From Streptomyces sp. BHT-5-2 (GTDB lineage: Bacteria; Actinomycetota; Actinomycetes; Streptomycetales; Streptomycetaceae), in contig NZ_CP081496.1 of the NCBI RefSeq assembly GCF_019774615.1, positions 1,426,001 to 1,490,000 on the forward strand: a stretch of DNA of 64,000 nt, written 5' to 3'. The first letter of the stretch is position 1; every line of letters starts with the position of its first letter. Positions 32,720 through 40,975 of this stretch are shown one piece after another. Under the pieces are notes generated by a model that ran no database searches, had not been told where the DNA came from, and saw only the letters and a list, made by a program, of their open reading frames with translations. The translations under genes and the position numbers were made by a program.

Positions 32720-34185
32720 ACAAGCCACTGCGACGGGTCGCGGTCTTCTGCGGCCTGCTCGTCCTCGCCCTGCTCGTCCGCGTGAACTGGGTGCAGTTCG
32801 TCGAGAGCGACCAGCTCAAGAACGATCCGCACAACCGCCGGGTGGCGATCGAGCGCTACAGCACGCCGCGCGGCAACATCATCGTCGACGGCAAGGCCGT
32901 CACCGGCTCGGTGACCACCGACACCGGCGACTTCAAGTACAAGCGCACGTACAAGAACGGCAAGATGTGGGCCCCGGTGACGGGCTACGCGTCGCAGGCG
33001 TTCGACTCCAACCAGCTGGAGAAGCTGAACGACGCGATCCTGACCGGCAGCGACGACCGGCTCTTCTTCAGCCGCACGGTGGACATGTTCACCGGCGGCA
33101 AGCAGAAGGGCGGGAACGTGGTGACCACCCTGGACGCCAAGGCGCAGAAGGCGGCGTTCGACGGGCTCGGGGACAAGAAGGGCGCGGTGGTCGCGCTCAA
33201 CCCGGAGACCGGGGCGATCCTGGCGCTGGCCAGCACGCCGTCGTACGACCCGTCGACGTTCGCGGGGATGACGGACAAGGACGCCGCCGCGTACAACGCG
33301 TTGCAGAAGAAGAACGACCCCGACGACCCGATGCTGAACCGGGCGTTGCGGCAGACCTACCCGCCGGGCTCCACGTTCAAGGTGGTCACGGCCGCCGCGG
33401 CGCTGGAGAACGGCCTGTACACCGATGTCGACGCCAAGACCAACTCGCCGGTGCCGTACATCCTGCCGGACACCGCGCACCAGCCGCTGAACAACGAGGG
33501 CAGCATCGCCTGCGAGAACGTGTCGCTGCGGGAGGCCCTGCGGCTCTCCTGCAACACCGTCTTCGGCAAGGTCAGCGCGGACCTCGGCAACGCGAAGATG
33601 AAGGCCGAGGCGGAGAAGTTCGGCTTCAACAACGCGCGGATCGACACTCCGGTGCGGGCCGCGGAGAGCGTCTTCCCCAAGGACAACCGGCCGCAGAACG
33701 CGATGGCCGGCATCGGGCAGGCGTCGAACCGCGCCACGCCGCTGCAGATGGCGATGGTCGCGTCGGCGGTCGCCAACGGCGGCAAGCTGATGAAGCCGTA
33801 CATGGTCGAGCAGCTGGTGGCGCCGAACCTCAACGTGGTGCAGCAGCACACGCCGCAGGAGATGAGCCGGCCGCTGAGCCCGGAGAACGCCCAGAAGCTC
33901 CAGAGCATGATGGAGACCGTGGTCAAGGAGGGCACGGGCACCAGCGCGCAGATCGACGGCGCGACGGTGGGCGGCAAGACCGGTACCGCGCAGCACGGCG
34001 AGAACAACAAGGACAATCCGTACGCCTGGTTCATCTCGTACGCGAAGACCGGCAAGGGCACGCCGGTCGCGGTGGCGGTGGTGATCGAGGGGTCGGACAC
34101 CCTGCGCGGCGACATCGCCGGCGGCAAGCTCGCCGCTCCGATCGCGAAGGGCGTGATGGAGGCGGTCATCGAAGGCGAGAAGTGA
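32716..34185 (+). CDS. pbpA: Class B penicillin-binding protein (PbpA type)
   Basis: The 489-residue transpeptidase has an N-terminal membrane helix (about residues 7-24). Catalytic motifs are STFK (Ser219-Lys222), SCN (278-280) and KTG (421-423). It cross-links nascent peptidoglycan and partners with the upstream SEDS protein. GTG at 32716 overlaps the rodA stop. In mycobacteria the orthologue is phosphorylated by PknB, consistent with this operon. Confidence 0.93.
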   Translation: MNKPLRRVAVFCGLLVLALLVRVNWVQFVESDQLKNDPHNRRVAIERYSTPRGNIIVDGKAVTGSVTTDTGDFKYKRTYKNGKMWAPVTGYASQAFDSNQLEKLNDAILTGSDDRLFFSRTVDMFTGGKQKGGNVVTTLDAKAQKAAFDGLGDKKGAVVALNPETGAILALASTPSYDPSTFAGMTDKDAAAYNALQKKNDPDDPMLNRALRQTYPPGSTFKVVTAAAALENGLYTDVDAKTNSPVPYILPDTAHQPLNNEGSIACENVSLREALRLSCNTVFGKVSADLGNAKMKAEAEKFGFNNARIDTPVRAAESVFPKDNRPQNAMAGIGQASNRATPLQMAMVASAVANGGKLMKPYMVEQLVAPNLNVVQQHTPQEMSRPLSPENAQKLQSMMETVVKEGTGTSAQIDGATVGGKTGTAQHGENNKDNPYAWFISYAKTGKGTPVAVAVVIEGSDTLRGDIAGGKLAAPIAKGVMEAVIEGEK

Positions 34186-34331
34186 CGCGGGTCATGGCGA
34201 TACCGGTCACGTATCAGGTTGCGGCTCCGGTCCGGTGCGACACGACGTGCCGGGTACGGTATGCCCGGACAGCACACCGCCGGACCACACACGGGTGCGG
34301 TCGGGACTGACGGAGAGGGCTGGAGAAGCTT

Positions 34332-36326
34332 ATGGAAGAGCCGCGTCGCCTCGGCGGCCGGTACGAGCTGGGCTCGGTGCTCGGCCGTGGTGGCATGGCG
34401 GAGGTCTACCTCGCGCATGACACCCGCCTGGGCCGCACCGTGGCGGTGAAGACCCTGCGGGCTGACCTCGCCCGCGATCCGTCCTTCCAGGCCCGGTTCC
34501 GCCGTGAGGCCCAGTCGGCCGCCTCGCTGAACCACCCGTCGATCGTCGCGGTCTACGACACCGGTGAGGACTACGTCGACGGGGTGTCGATCCCGTACAT
34601 CGTCATGGAGTACGTGGACGGTTCCACGCTCCGTGAGCTGCTGCACTCCGGGCGGAAGCTGCTGCCCGAGCGGTCGCTGGAGATGACGATCGGGGTGCTC
34701 CAGGCCCTGGAGTACTCGCACCGCGCCGGGATCGTGCACCGCGACATCAAGCCGGCCAACGTGATGCTGACCCGTACCGGCCAGGTCAAGGTGATGGACT
34801 TCGGCATCGCCCGGGCCATGGGCGATGCCGGGATGACCATGACGCAGACCGCCGCGGTGATCGGTACGGCGCAGTACCTGTCGCCGGAGCAGGCCAAGGG
34901 CGAGCAGGTCGACGCCCGCTCCGACCTGTACTCGACGGGCTGTCTGCTCTATGAGCTGCTGACGGTGCGGCCGCCGTTCGTCGGGGACTCCCCGGTCGCG
35001 GTGGCCTACCAGCACGTGCGGGAGGAACCGCAGCCGCCGAGCACCTTCGATCCGGAGATCTCCCCGGAGATGGACGCGATCGTCCTGAAGGCGCTGGTCA
35101 AGGACCCGGACTACCGCTATCAGTCGGCGGACGAGATGCGGGCCGACATCGAGGCCGCGCTGGACGGCCAGCCGGTCGCGGCGACCGCCGCGCTGGGCGC
35201 GGTCGGCTACGGCGAGCAGGACCAGCCGACGACGATGCTGCGGGCGCAGAAGGATCCGGGCGGCCCGCAGACGGCGATGCTGCCGCCGATGAACCCGGAC
35301 GACGGCGGCTACGGCTACGAGGAGCGCGGCGACCGGCGGCGCGGCGGCCAGAAGAAGAGCAACGTCTCGACGATCCTGCTGGTGCTGGCGGCGGTCCTGG
35401 TCCTGGTCGGTGCGATCTTCATCGGCAAGGCGATGTTCAGCGGCGGCAACAAGAGCAACTCCATCACGGTGCCCAACCTCGTCGGCAAGTCGCTGCAAGA
35501 GGCGAAGTCCTACGGCGAGAACAGCTCCTTCAAGGTCGTCAAGGACGGCAGCAAGCAGTGTGACAACGCCAAGAAGGGGCAGATCACCGAGCAGGACCCG
35601 GCGGACGGCGCCCAGCTCGACAAGGGCGGCACGGTCAAGGTCACGATGTGCTCGGGTGCGGTGACGGTGGCCGTGCCCGACGTGCAGGGCATGCAGTTCG
35701 ACGCCGCGCAGCAGGAGCTCAACAGCAAGGGCTTCAAGAACGTCACCAAGACGGAGAAGGAGTCCGACCGGACGCCGGGCGTCGTCATGGGTCAGGACCC
35801 CAAGGCACAGTCCCAGGCTGGCAAGGACACCCAGATCACGCTGACGGTGGCCAAGGCGGCGCCGAAGGCGACCGTTCCGGACGTCACGGGTCAGGACTTC
35901 AACACGGCGAAGAAGCAGCTGGAGGACCAGGGCTTCCACGTCAACCCGGCCTATCAGAACGTGACCGACCCGTCGCAGAACGGCAAGGTCGTCTCGCAGT
36001 CCCCTCAGGGGAACCAGCAGGTGGACCAGAACTCGACGATCACGCTGACGGTCGGCAAGGCCGCGCAGGCGCAGGTGCCGGTGGTGATGGGCAAGAAGGT
36101 GAAGGACGCCAAGCAGATCCTGCAGCAGGCCGGCTTCACCCACATCCAGTTCGCCAACGGCAGTTCGCAGGACGACAACGCCATGGTCACGGCCCAGGAC
36201 CCGCAGCCGGGTACCCAGGGTGACCCCGCGTCGACCACCGTGAACCTGACCACCATGGGTGGCGACAACGGCGACAACGGCGGCGGCATCTTCGGCGGGC
36301 CGTTCGGCTGGGGGAAGAAGCACTAG
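34332..36326 (+). CDS. pknB: PknB-type Ser/Thr kinase with PASTA repeats
   Basis: The 664-residue receptor kinase has a cytoplasmic kinase domain with GRGGMAEVY (18-26), Lys40, HRDIKPAN (Asp138), DFG (156-158) and an activation-loop Thr cluster (GMTMTQTAAVIGTAQYLSPE). A juxtamembrane region, one membrane helix at about 345-367 and four PASTA domains follow; these bind muropeptides or lipid II. It ends the fhaA-pknB operon after a 146-bp gap that may hold an extra promoter. It couples cell-wall status to phosphorylation of division and cell-wall proteins. Confidence 0.95.
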   Translation: MEEPRRLGGRYELGSVLGRGGMAEVYLAHDTRLGRTVAVKTLRADLARDPSFQARFRREAQSAASLNHPSIVAVYDTGEDYVDGVSIPYIVMEYVDGSTLRELLHSGRKLLPERSLEMTIGVLQALEYSHRAGIVHRDIKPANVMLTRTGQVKVMDFGIARAMGDAGMTMTQTAAVIGTAQYLSPEQAKGEQVDARSDLYSTGCLLYELLTVRPPFVGDSPVAVAYQHVREEPQPPSTFDPEISPEMDAIVLKALVKDPDYRYQSADEMRADIEAALDGQPVAATAALGAVGYGEQDQPTTMLRAQKDPGGPQTAMLPPMNPDDGGYGYEERGDRRRGGQKKSNVSTILLVLAAVLVLVGAIFIGKAMFSGGNKSNSITVPNLVGKSLQEAKSYGENSSFKVVKDGSKQCDNAKKGQITEQDPADGAQLDKGGTVKVTMCSGAVTVAVPDVQGMQFDAAQQELNSKGFKNVTKTEKESDRTPGVVMGQDPKAQSQAGKDTQITLTVAKAAPKATVPDVTGQDFNTAKKQLEDQGFHVNPAYQNVTDPSQNGKVVSQSPQGNQQVDQNSTITLTVGKAAQAQVPVVMGKKVKDAKQILQQAGFTHIQFANGSSQDDNAMVTAQDPQPGTQGDPASTTVNLTTMGGDNGDNGGGIFGGPFGWGKKH

Positions 36327-36350
36327 CGCAGGCACGGCCCCGTATGACGG

Positions 36351-36383
36351 AGCCCCGGCGGCCCTTGGAGGGCGGCCGGGGCT
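36351..36383 (+). terminator. Terminator of the fha-pknB operon
   Basis: AGCCCCGGC and GCCGGGGCT form a 9-bp stem followed by TTGCCTTT, 25 bp after the pknB stop. Confidence 0.8.
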
Positions 36384-36399
36384 TTGCCTTTGGCGAGGT

Positions 36400-36625
36400 C
36401 GCAGACAACTGGCCCAGTCTGCGTGAGCGGTGACAGGCATCATGAAAATTAGAGCACAATAAGGGCAGAATCGCATATATCACCCACAGGGATTCGATGC
36501 AGTGAAGCATTCAAGCCAATTCGAACGATTGACTTGCGAACTCTTGTTTGAGTTGACAGCATCTCGGACTATCCAGCGACAGCAGCCCGGACAACCGGGA
36601 AGCATTTGGAAATCCAGGAGAGAAA
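36400..36625. other. AT-rich leader of the small secreted protein gene
   Basis: Base composition drops sharply from about 36430 (for example ATGAAAATTAGAGCACAATA), unlike all surrounding core genes. TTGACA occurs at 36553, but no well-spaced -10 is evident. The composition suggests acquired DNA. Confidence 0.5.
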
Positions 36626-36967
36626 ATGACTTCCGTAAAGAAAATGTCAGCTATTGGGGCATGCATGGCGGCGATATTCGCAATGCCGATAATCGGGACT
36701 CCCGCACGCGCAGCTAGCTCATGCGATTCCCCCTTGTGTACTTGGAGTCGACCCAACTACCAGGGCCAGCTATTGACTTCTGGAGGAATATACAGCGTCT
36801 GCTACCACGACCTAACGATCGGGTCCGCGAAGATAACAAATGGAAAGTGGTATGTGTTCTACTCTGGCCCTAACTGCACAGGGAAAAAATTTGCCATGAC
36901 GCGAAACATGTCCGATGGAACAAGCCACGGATGGACACCACATAGCTACAAACTGCAGAACTCCTAG
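36626..36967 (+). CDS. Small secreted cysteine-containing protein, beta/gamma-crystallin or peptidase-inhibitor-I36-like
   Basis: The 113-residue precursor has a Sec signal peptide (KK, then IGACMAAIFAMPIIG, cleavage after ARA near residue 29). The mature domain of about 84 residues has four cysteines (SSCDSPLC, YSVCYH, PNCTGK). The pattern C-x-W-x-R-P-N-Y-x-G-Q ... WYVFYSGPNCTGKKFAM resembles the two Greek-key units of I36-type inhibitors, a tentative match. ATG at 36626 follows AGGAGA. Codon use is far less GC-biased than its neighbours, suggesting recent transfer. Confidence 0.7.
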   Translation: MTSVKKMSAIGACMAAIFAMPIIGTPARAASSCDSPLCTWSRPNYQGQLLTSGGIYSVCYHDLTIGSAKITNGKWYVFYSGPNCTGKKFAMTRNMSDGTSHGWTPHSYKLQNS

Positions 36968-37211
36968 GAGTACCGCATGCCCCTTGCCCTTGTCACGCGT
37001 TTCGTTGAACCCCGTTGACCTGGCATAGACCTCAATATCTCTTATAAACAGCAACGGGATACACCCACCATAGAGATACCGACAACCTCAGTAACGGGGA
37101 CAGTGGGGAAGGGGTAGTCCCGCCCTTCCCCAGTGAGCCCGGGAAGGGCGGAACCAGTTTCCCTCACCGCGCGGGCGGGCCTGGCGTGGCATCCTTCAAG
37201 GGAGCAATCGG
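36968..37211. other. Intergenic, no gene seen
   Basis: The AT-rich stretch continues to about 37080. A weak inverted repeat of CCCGCCCTTCCC and GGGAAGGGCGG (about 37122-37150) could terminate the secreted-protein transcript. Nothing else is recognisable. Confidence 0.4.
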
Positions 37212-37375
37212 GATGCCCCGTTACTTTCTTCGTGGCCCTGAAACGGGGCTCCTCGCCTCCGGGCCCGGCATGACTATTGCCCCCCTGCTCAGGGCTTGGA
37301 CGGTGGAGGAAGTCGGATGCGGGCGGGGCACTGACCCCTCGGCCGCTATCGTCACCCGCAGCGGCTGATCAGTCC
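37212..37375 (+). mobile_element. Solo IS110-family left end without transposase
   Basis: This segment aligns by eye with the IS110 left end at 18657. Shared blocks in order are CCCC-TTAC, TTCTT-GTGGCCC, a hairpin with GGGGC arm (37234-37249), GGCATGACT and GCTGAT-AG. The loop portions differ. Similarity stops near 37375, where DUF397-coding sequence begins. It is either a deletion relic or a mobilised bridge-RNA end; no transposase follows. Confidence 0.6.
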
Positions 37376-37528
37376 CAGTGTGCTGAGGTCGCTGACCTGG
37401 CCGACGCACCGTACGCAGCGATTGCTGTCCGAGACTCCAAGGACCCGCACAGCCCCACATTGGCTTTCTCCCCCGGCGGCTGGTCTGCATTTGTATCCGC
37501 CGTCAGGTGTGAGGAGTTCTCTGTATAA
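37376..37528 (+). pseudogene. 5'-truncated DUF397 gene
   Basis: The C-terminal part of a DUF397 domain is readable: CAEVADLADAPYAAIAVRDSK, then DPHSPTLAFSPGGWSAF and EEFSV before the stop at 37526-37528. The usual N-terminal WRKSSYS segment is absent, replaced by the solo IS110 end. DUF397 genes normally follow an XRE/DUF5753 regulator, also absent. It is almost certainly a broken remnant. Confidence 0.75.
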
Positions 37529-37735
37529 GCCAATCCGCAAGTCCCTCGGATCACCGCCCTCCATCGCACCACGGTGGGGCCGACGGCGCGTCCACGTTCG
37601 GCAACTCTCTGGCCTGGAGGCTGCATGCATCTCATTGCATTGCAGCGATGTCCCGGCGGCGCTTAAAGGGCGCACCGGAGTTTTTGGTGTACCGGCACGA
37701 GCTCGATACGGAAGAAACAGGGCCTGACGGTTGGC
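37529..37735. other. Intergenic, no gene seen
   Basis: The 207-bp region between the DUF397 remnant and the end of the sortase gene has intermediate composition and no convincing coding frame. It is likely residue of the same islet. Confidence 0.4.
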
Positions 37736-38482
37736 CTAGCGGAGTTCTTCGGGCGGCGTGCGGTTCGCGTCGACCTTTTCGGTGCGTTCCAGTTCACCCC
37801 AGACGATGTAGCGGTACTCCGAGGTGAAGACGGGGGTGCAGGTGGTGAGGGTGATGTAGCGGCCGGCCTTGTGCTTGCCGGATTCGGCCGGGATCTTTTC
37901 GAGGACGTTGACGTTGTACTTCGAGGTCTCCGGCAGCGTCGCGTAGACCTTGTAGACGTACCAGGTGTCCTTGGTCTCGAAGACGATCGGGTCGCCGACC
38001 TTGAGCTTGTCGATGTTGTGGAACTTCGCGCCGTGGCCGTCGCGGTGTGCGGCGAGGGTGAAGTTGCCCTGCGGGTCCTGCGGGAGGCCGGACTTGACGG
38101 GCTTGGTGTAGTAGCCCGCCACCCCCTCGTTGAGGATGTCGCTGTCGGTGCCCTTCTTGACCAGCACCTCGCCGTTGTTCATCGCCGGGACGTGCAGGAA
38201 GCCGATGCCGTCCTTGGTGTCCAGCTCCCCCGGTCCCTTGGGTCCCGGTGGTGTCGCCGCCCAGTGCTTGCGGATCTGGTCGCTCTGCTTGTGCGACTCG
38301 CGGTCGGCGAGGACGTTGGTCCACCACAGCGAGTAGACGACGAACAGACCCATGACCAGGCCGGTCGTGATGAGGAGTTCACCGATGACACTGACGACGG
38401 AGGCGAAGGTGCGCCACCCTCGGCGCGGCTCCGGTGACATCGCGGGCCGGTCGAGTTCCTCGTCGATACCGCTGGCAGTCAC
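37736..38482 (-). CDS. srtE: Class E sortase (SrtE2-like)
   Basis: The 248-residue class E sortase has one N-terminal membrane helix (about residues 33-55). The catalytic triad is His in LAAHRDGHG, Cys in ITLTTCTP and Arg in SEYRYIVWG. It cleaves LAxTG-type signals and links proteins to peptidoglycan outside the membrane; in Streptomyces SrtE enzymes anchor long chaplins. GTG at 38482 follows GTGGAG; an upstream in-frame extension lies inside the next gene and was rejected. It is 26 bp downstream of a second sortase. Confidence 0.9.
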   Translation of the reverse strand: MTASGIDEELDRPAMSPEPRRGWRTFASVVSVIGELLITTGLVMGLFVVYSLWWTNVLADRESHKQSDQIRKHWAATPPGPKGPGELDTKDGIGFLHVPAMNNGEVLVKKGTDSDILNEGVAGYYTKPVKSGLPQDPQGNFTLAAHRDGHGAKFHNIDKLKVGDPIVFETKDTWYVYKVYATLPETSKYNVNVLEKIPAESGKHKAGRYITLTTCTPVFTSEYRYIVWGELERTEKVDANRTPPEELR

Positions 38483-38508
38483 CGCGTAGCTCCACTTCAG
38501 TCGTCCGC

Positions 38509-40068
38509 TCAGCCGGCGAGCGCTTCCGGTTTGCCCTTGCTCCGCGGCCGCTCGTCGACCATCTTGCCCCAGACGATCAGCCGATAGGTACTGGTGAACT
38601 CGGGGGTGCAGGTGGTCAGGGTGATGTAGCGCCCCGGCCTGGTGAATCCCGAGCCGGGCGGCACCGTGGTGATCACGCTGGTGTTGCTGGGCGAGGTCTG
38701 CGGAAGGACGCTCTCCATCTCGTAGGTGTAGTAGGCGCTCTGCGTCTCCACGACGATCTTGTCGCCCTTGGTGAGGCGGTTGATGTACCGGAACGGCTCG
38801 CCGTGGGTGTTGCGGTGCGCGGCTACGGCGAAGTTGCCGGTCTTGTCCCAGGGCATCGCGGTCTTGATGCCGCTGGCGGCGCCGTAGTGGCCGATCATGC
38901 CGTGGTCGAGGACGGAGTGCTTGTCGATGCCTTCGGCGATCGGGGCCTTCACATCCAGCTTGGGGATGTACATGATGCCGAAGCGCTCGCCCTCGGCGAG
39001 ATTCTTCTTCTCTCCGCCGCCCTTGTCCCACTGCTGCTGGAGGTTCTTGGTGGCGCCGCCGGCCTCCTCGTCGGCCATGACGTTGGTCCACCACAGCTGG
39101 TAGGTGACGAAGAGGAGCATCAACACGCCGAGGGTGATGAACACTTCGCCCAGTGCGCGGCTGGCGATCAGGCCGGGGCTGTCCTTGGCGGCGCGCTGGG
39201 CCCGGCGGGCCTCGACGCGGGTCAGGGGGGCCTCGGGCGCCTCGGCCGACGCAGTGGAGGCCGAGGGCGAGGCGCCGCGGGAGCCGTGGCGGCCGTGGCG
39301 GCCTCCTCGTTTGGCGGCGGCCTGGGCGGCCTTGCGGCGGGCCGCGCGGCCGCCCGTCGCCGGAAGCGTCGTGGTTTCACGTGAAACGGCGGTGGCGGCA
39401 TCGGTTTCACGTGAAACGGTGCCGCGGGTTTCACGTGAAACGGTGTCCCCGCCGTGCTGTTCGGCCTGGCGCAGCGCCATGGTCTCGTTGTCCGAACGCG
39501 ACGGAGTCTCGGCCGGCCCGGAGCGGGCGGGCCGAACGGACCGCGGCGGCAGCAGTGGCTGGATCGTGGGGAGGGGCGCGGTGAGGGCCTCCGAGACGCC
39601 GTGCGGGCCGGGTATGCGATCGGCGGGCGGGGCGTATCTGCCGTGTCCGAGGCCGCCGTTCACCTGGCTGTAGGCGTCGGTCTCGGGGGTGTGGGCACGG
39701 GCCGGCCGGGGCGGGGGCACCGCGTCCTCGGGGTCGGGCTTGCGGTGCCGGGCCGGGCGCCGCTGCGGGGTGTGCGGCGCGGGGCGGGGGGACGCCGAGG
39801 GGTCCTGGCGGGGCCGGAACCACGGCGAGCCCTCGGCCATGACTCCTCCGCCGGTGCGGACGGTCGGAGCTTCCTGCGGGTGGGGTCCCGGGTGGTGCCC
39901 GGGGGCACGGCCGGGCAGGGGGTCGTTGAGCGGGTCGTCGAGCCGCTCAACCGCCGTCTCCAACGCGTCGGACCGGTCGTACGGGGTGCCCGGCTGGTGC
40001 GGGGCGTACGGCTGGTCCTCGTACGGCTCGTAGGGCCGTCCGTCGCGCTCGGGGCGCAGCGCGGTCAC
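38509..40068 (-). CDS. srtE: Class E sortase (SrtE1-like) with a long N-terminal region containing VSRET repeats
   Basis: The 519-residue protein has a roughly 300-residue Pro/Arg/His-rich, apparently disordered cytoplasmic N-terminus. A membrane helix follows (VFITLGVLMLLFVTYQLWW), then a sortase domain with His in VAAHRNTHG, Cys in ITLTTCTP and Arg in STYRLIVWG. Three VSRET peptides near residues 210-230 are the translation of three parS sites. GTG at 40068 overlaps the stop of the amidotransferase gene; a later internal start is possible given the poor conservation expected of the N-terminus. Confidence 0.87.
   Translation of the reverse strand: MTALRPERDGRPYEPYEDQPYAPHQPGTPYDRSDALETAVERLDDPLNDPLPGRAPGHHPGPHPQEAPTVRTGGGVMAEGSPWFRPRQDPSASPRPAPHTPQRRPARHRKPDPEDAVPPPRPARAHTPETDAYSQVNGGLGHGRYAPPADRIPGPHGVSEALTAPLPTIQPLLPPRSVRPARSGPAETPSRSDNETMALRQAEQHGGDTVSRETRGTVSRETDAATAVSRETTTLPATGGRAARRKAAQAAAKRGGRHGRHGSRGASPSASTASAEAPEAPLTRVEARRAQRAAKDSPGLIASRALGEVFITLGVLMLLFVTYQLWWTNVMADEEAGGATKNLQQQWDKGGGEKKNLAEGERFGIMYIPKLDVKAPIAEGIDKHSVLDHGMIGHYGAASGIKTAMPWDKTGNFAVAAHRNTHGEPFRYINRLTKGDKIVVETQSAYYTYEMESVLPQTSPSNTSVITTVPPGSGFTRPGRYITLTTCTPEFTSTYRLIVWGKMVDERPRSKGKPEALAG
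39374..39387. other. parS site within the sortase CDS (1 of 3)
   Basis: GTTTCACGTGAAAC, perfect match. It is read in frame on the minus strand as VSRET. The next site starts 30 bp away. Confidence 0.92.
39404..39417. other. parS site within the sortase CDS (2 of 3)
   Basis: GTTTCACGTGAAAC, perfect match, start-to-start 30 bp from the first and 24 bp from the third. Both spacings are multiples of three, so all three are read as VSRET. Confidence 0.92.
39428..39441. other. parS site within the sortase CDS (3 of 3)
   Basis: GTTTCACGTGAAAC, perfect match, completing the densest parS cluster in the window. Confidence 0.92.
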
Positions 40069-40721
40069 GCCCCGGCCTTGCCGACCACCGGGGCAAGCCC
40101 CGCCGAACGCTCCACCGCTTCCTTGTCACCGCACTCCACCAGCCAGTTGGCCAGCATTCTGTGTCCCCATTCCGTCAGGACCGACTCGGGGTGGAACTGC
40201 ACACCCTCGACGGGGAGTTCGCGGTGCCGCAGGCCCATGATGATCCGGCCGCCGGGGGCGTCGTCGGCCTCCGTCCAGGCGGTGACGGCCAGTTCGTCGG
40301 GGACGGTGTCCGGTTCGACGGCCAGGGAGTGGTAGCGGGTGGCGGTGAACGGCGAGGGCAGTCCGGCGAAGACGCCGGCGCCTTCGTGGAGGACGGGCGA
40401 GGTCTTGCCGTGCAGCAGCTCGGGGGCCCGGTCCACCACCCCGCCGTAGGCGACCGCCATCGACTGCAGGCCCAGGCAGACGCCGAACACCGGGACGCCG
40501 GTGGCGGCGCAGTGCCGGACCATGTCGACGCAGACACCGGCCTGCTCGGGCGTACCGGGGCCCGGGGAGAGCAGCACGCCGTCGAAGTCGTCCTGCGCGT
40601 GGCGGGGGGCGACCTCGTCGTTGCGCAGCACCTCGCAGGTGGCACCGAGTTGGTAGAGGTACTGGACGAGGTTGAAGACAAAGCTGTCGTAGTTGTCGAC
40701 GACAAGAATCCGCGCGGTCAT
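40065..40721 (-). CDS. pabA: Aminodeoxychorismate/anthranilate synthase glutamine amidotransferase subunit
   Basis: The 218-residue class I amidotransferase has the start motif ILVVDNYDSFVFNLVQYL, the oxyanion loop LLSPGPGTPEQAG, nucleophile Cys82 in FGVCLGLQSM, and the His-Glu pair in GVQFHPES. It supplies ammonia for 4-aminobenzoate (folate) or anthranilate synthesis; the two cannot be separated by sequence here. Orthologues at this core position are usually the PabA/TrpG dual type. ATG at 40721 overlaps the stop of the small membrane protein gene; its stop overlaps the sortase start. Confidence 0.9.
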   Translation of the reverse strand: MTARILVVDNYDSFVFNLVQYLYQLGATCEVLRNDEVAPRHAQDDFDGVLLSPGPGTPEQAGVCVDMVRHCAATGVPVFGVCLGLQSMAVAYGGVVDRAPELLHGKTSPVLHEGAGVFAGLPSPFTATRYHSLAVEPDTVPDELAVTAWTEADDAPGGRIIMGLRHRELPVEGVQFHPESVLTEWGHRMLANWLVECGDKEAVERSAGLAPVVGKAGA

Positions 40722-40894
40722 CGGGTGGCTGCCATCCCTTGGTCGACAGTGACGTCATTGAAGGGGAGCAGGGGCTCCGCCCACGGAAAGACCCACTGGA
40801 AGAGCACGAAGACCACCGCCAGGGCGAGCACCACGGAAATCAGCGCCTTCACCCACGTGTTGCCCGGCAGATGCCGCCAGATCCAGCCGTACAT
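40718..40894 (-). CDS. 58-residue conserved membrane protein
   Basis: The short frame begins at ATG 40894 (MYGWIWRHLPGN) with one membrane helix (LISVVLALAVVFVLFQWVF) and ends PFNDVTVDQGMAATR. AAGGGGA lies 10 nt upstream. Its TGA overlaps the pabA ATG, which supports it being real. I recognise the pattern as a conserved streptomycete small protein of unknown function, between pabA and a third sortase. Confidence 0.8.
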   Translation of the reverse strand: MYGWIWRHLPGNTWVKALISVVLALAVVFVLFQWVFPWAEPLLPFNDVTVDQGMAATR

Positions 40895-40975
40895 GCTGTC
40901 GCTGTCCCCTTGCCGATGCCGTTGACGATGTCGATTGCGACACCAGAGTAAGGGGAGAGGCCGTGGGCAGGTGGG

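Noticed and set aside
33357..36476. A 1,039-codon minus-strand frame over pbpA and pknB
   Set aside because: Antisense to two intact genes with all catalytic motifs; no domain in the shadow.
36400..37735. AT-rich islet considered as a prophage or integrative element
   Set aside because: Only one small gene, one IS end and one gene fragment are present; no integrase, phage or conjugation gene.
37736..39094. A single 452-residue frame spanning two sortase genes, read as a fusion
   Set aside because: The upstream part is an out-of-frame reading of the second sortase; a good start with ribosome-binding site exists at 38482.
39374..39441. Regularly spaced short repeats considered as a CRISPR-like array
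   Set aside because: The 14-bp units are parS palindromes with 10-16-bp gaps inside a coding sequence; no cas genes are present.
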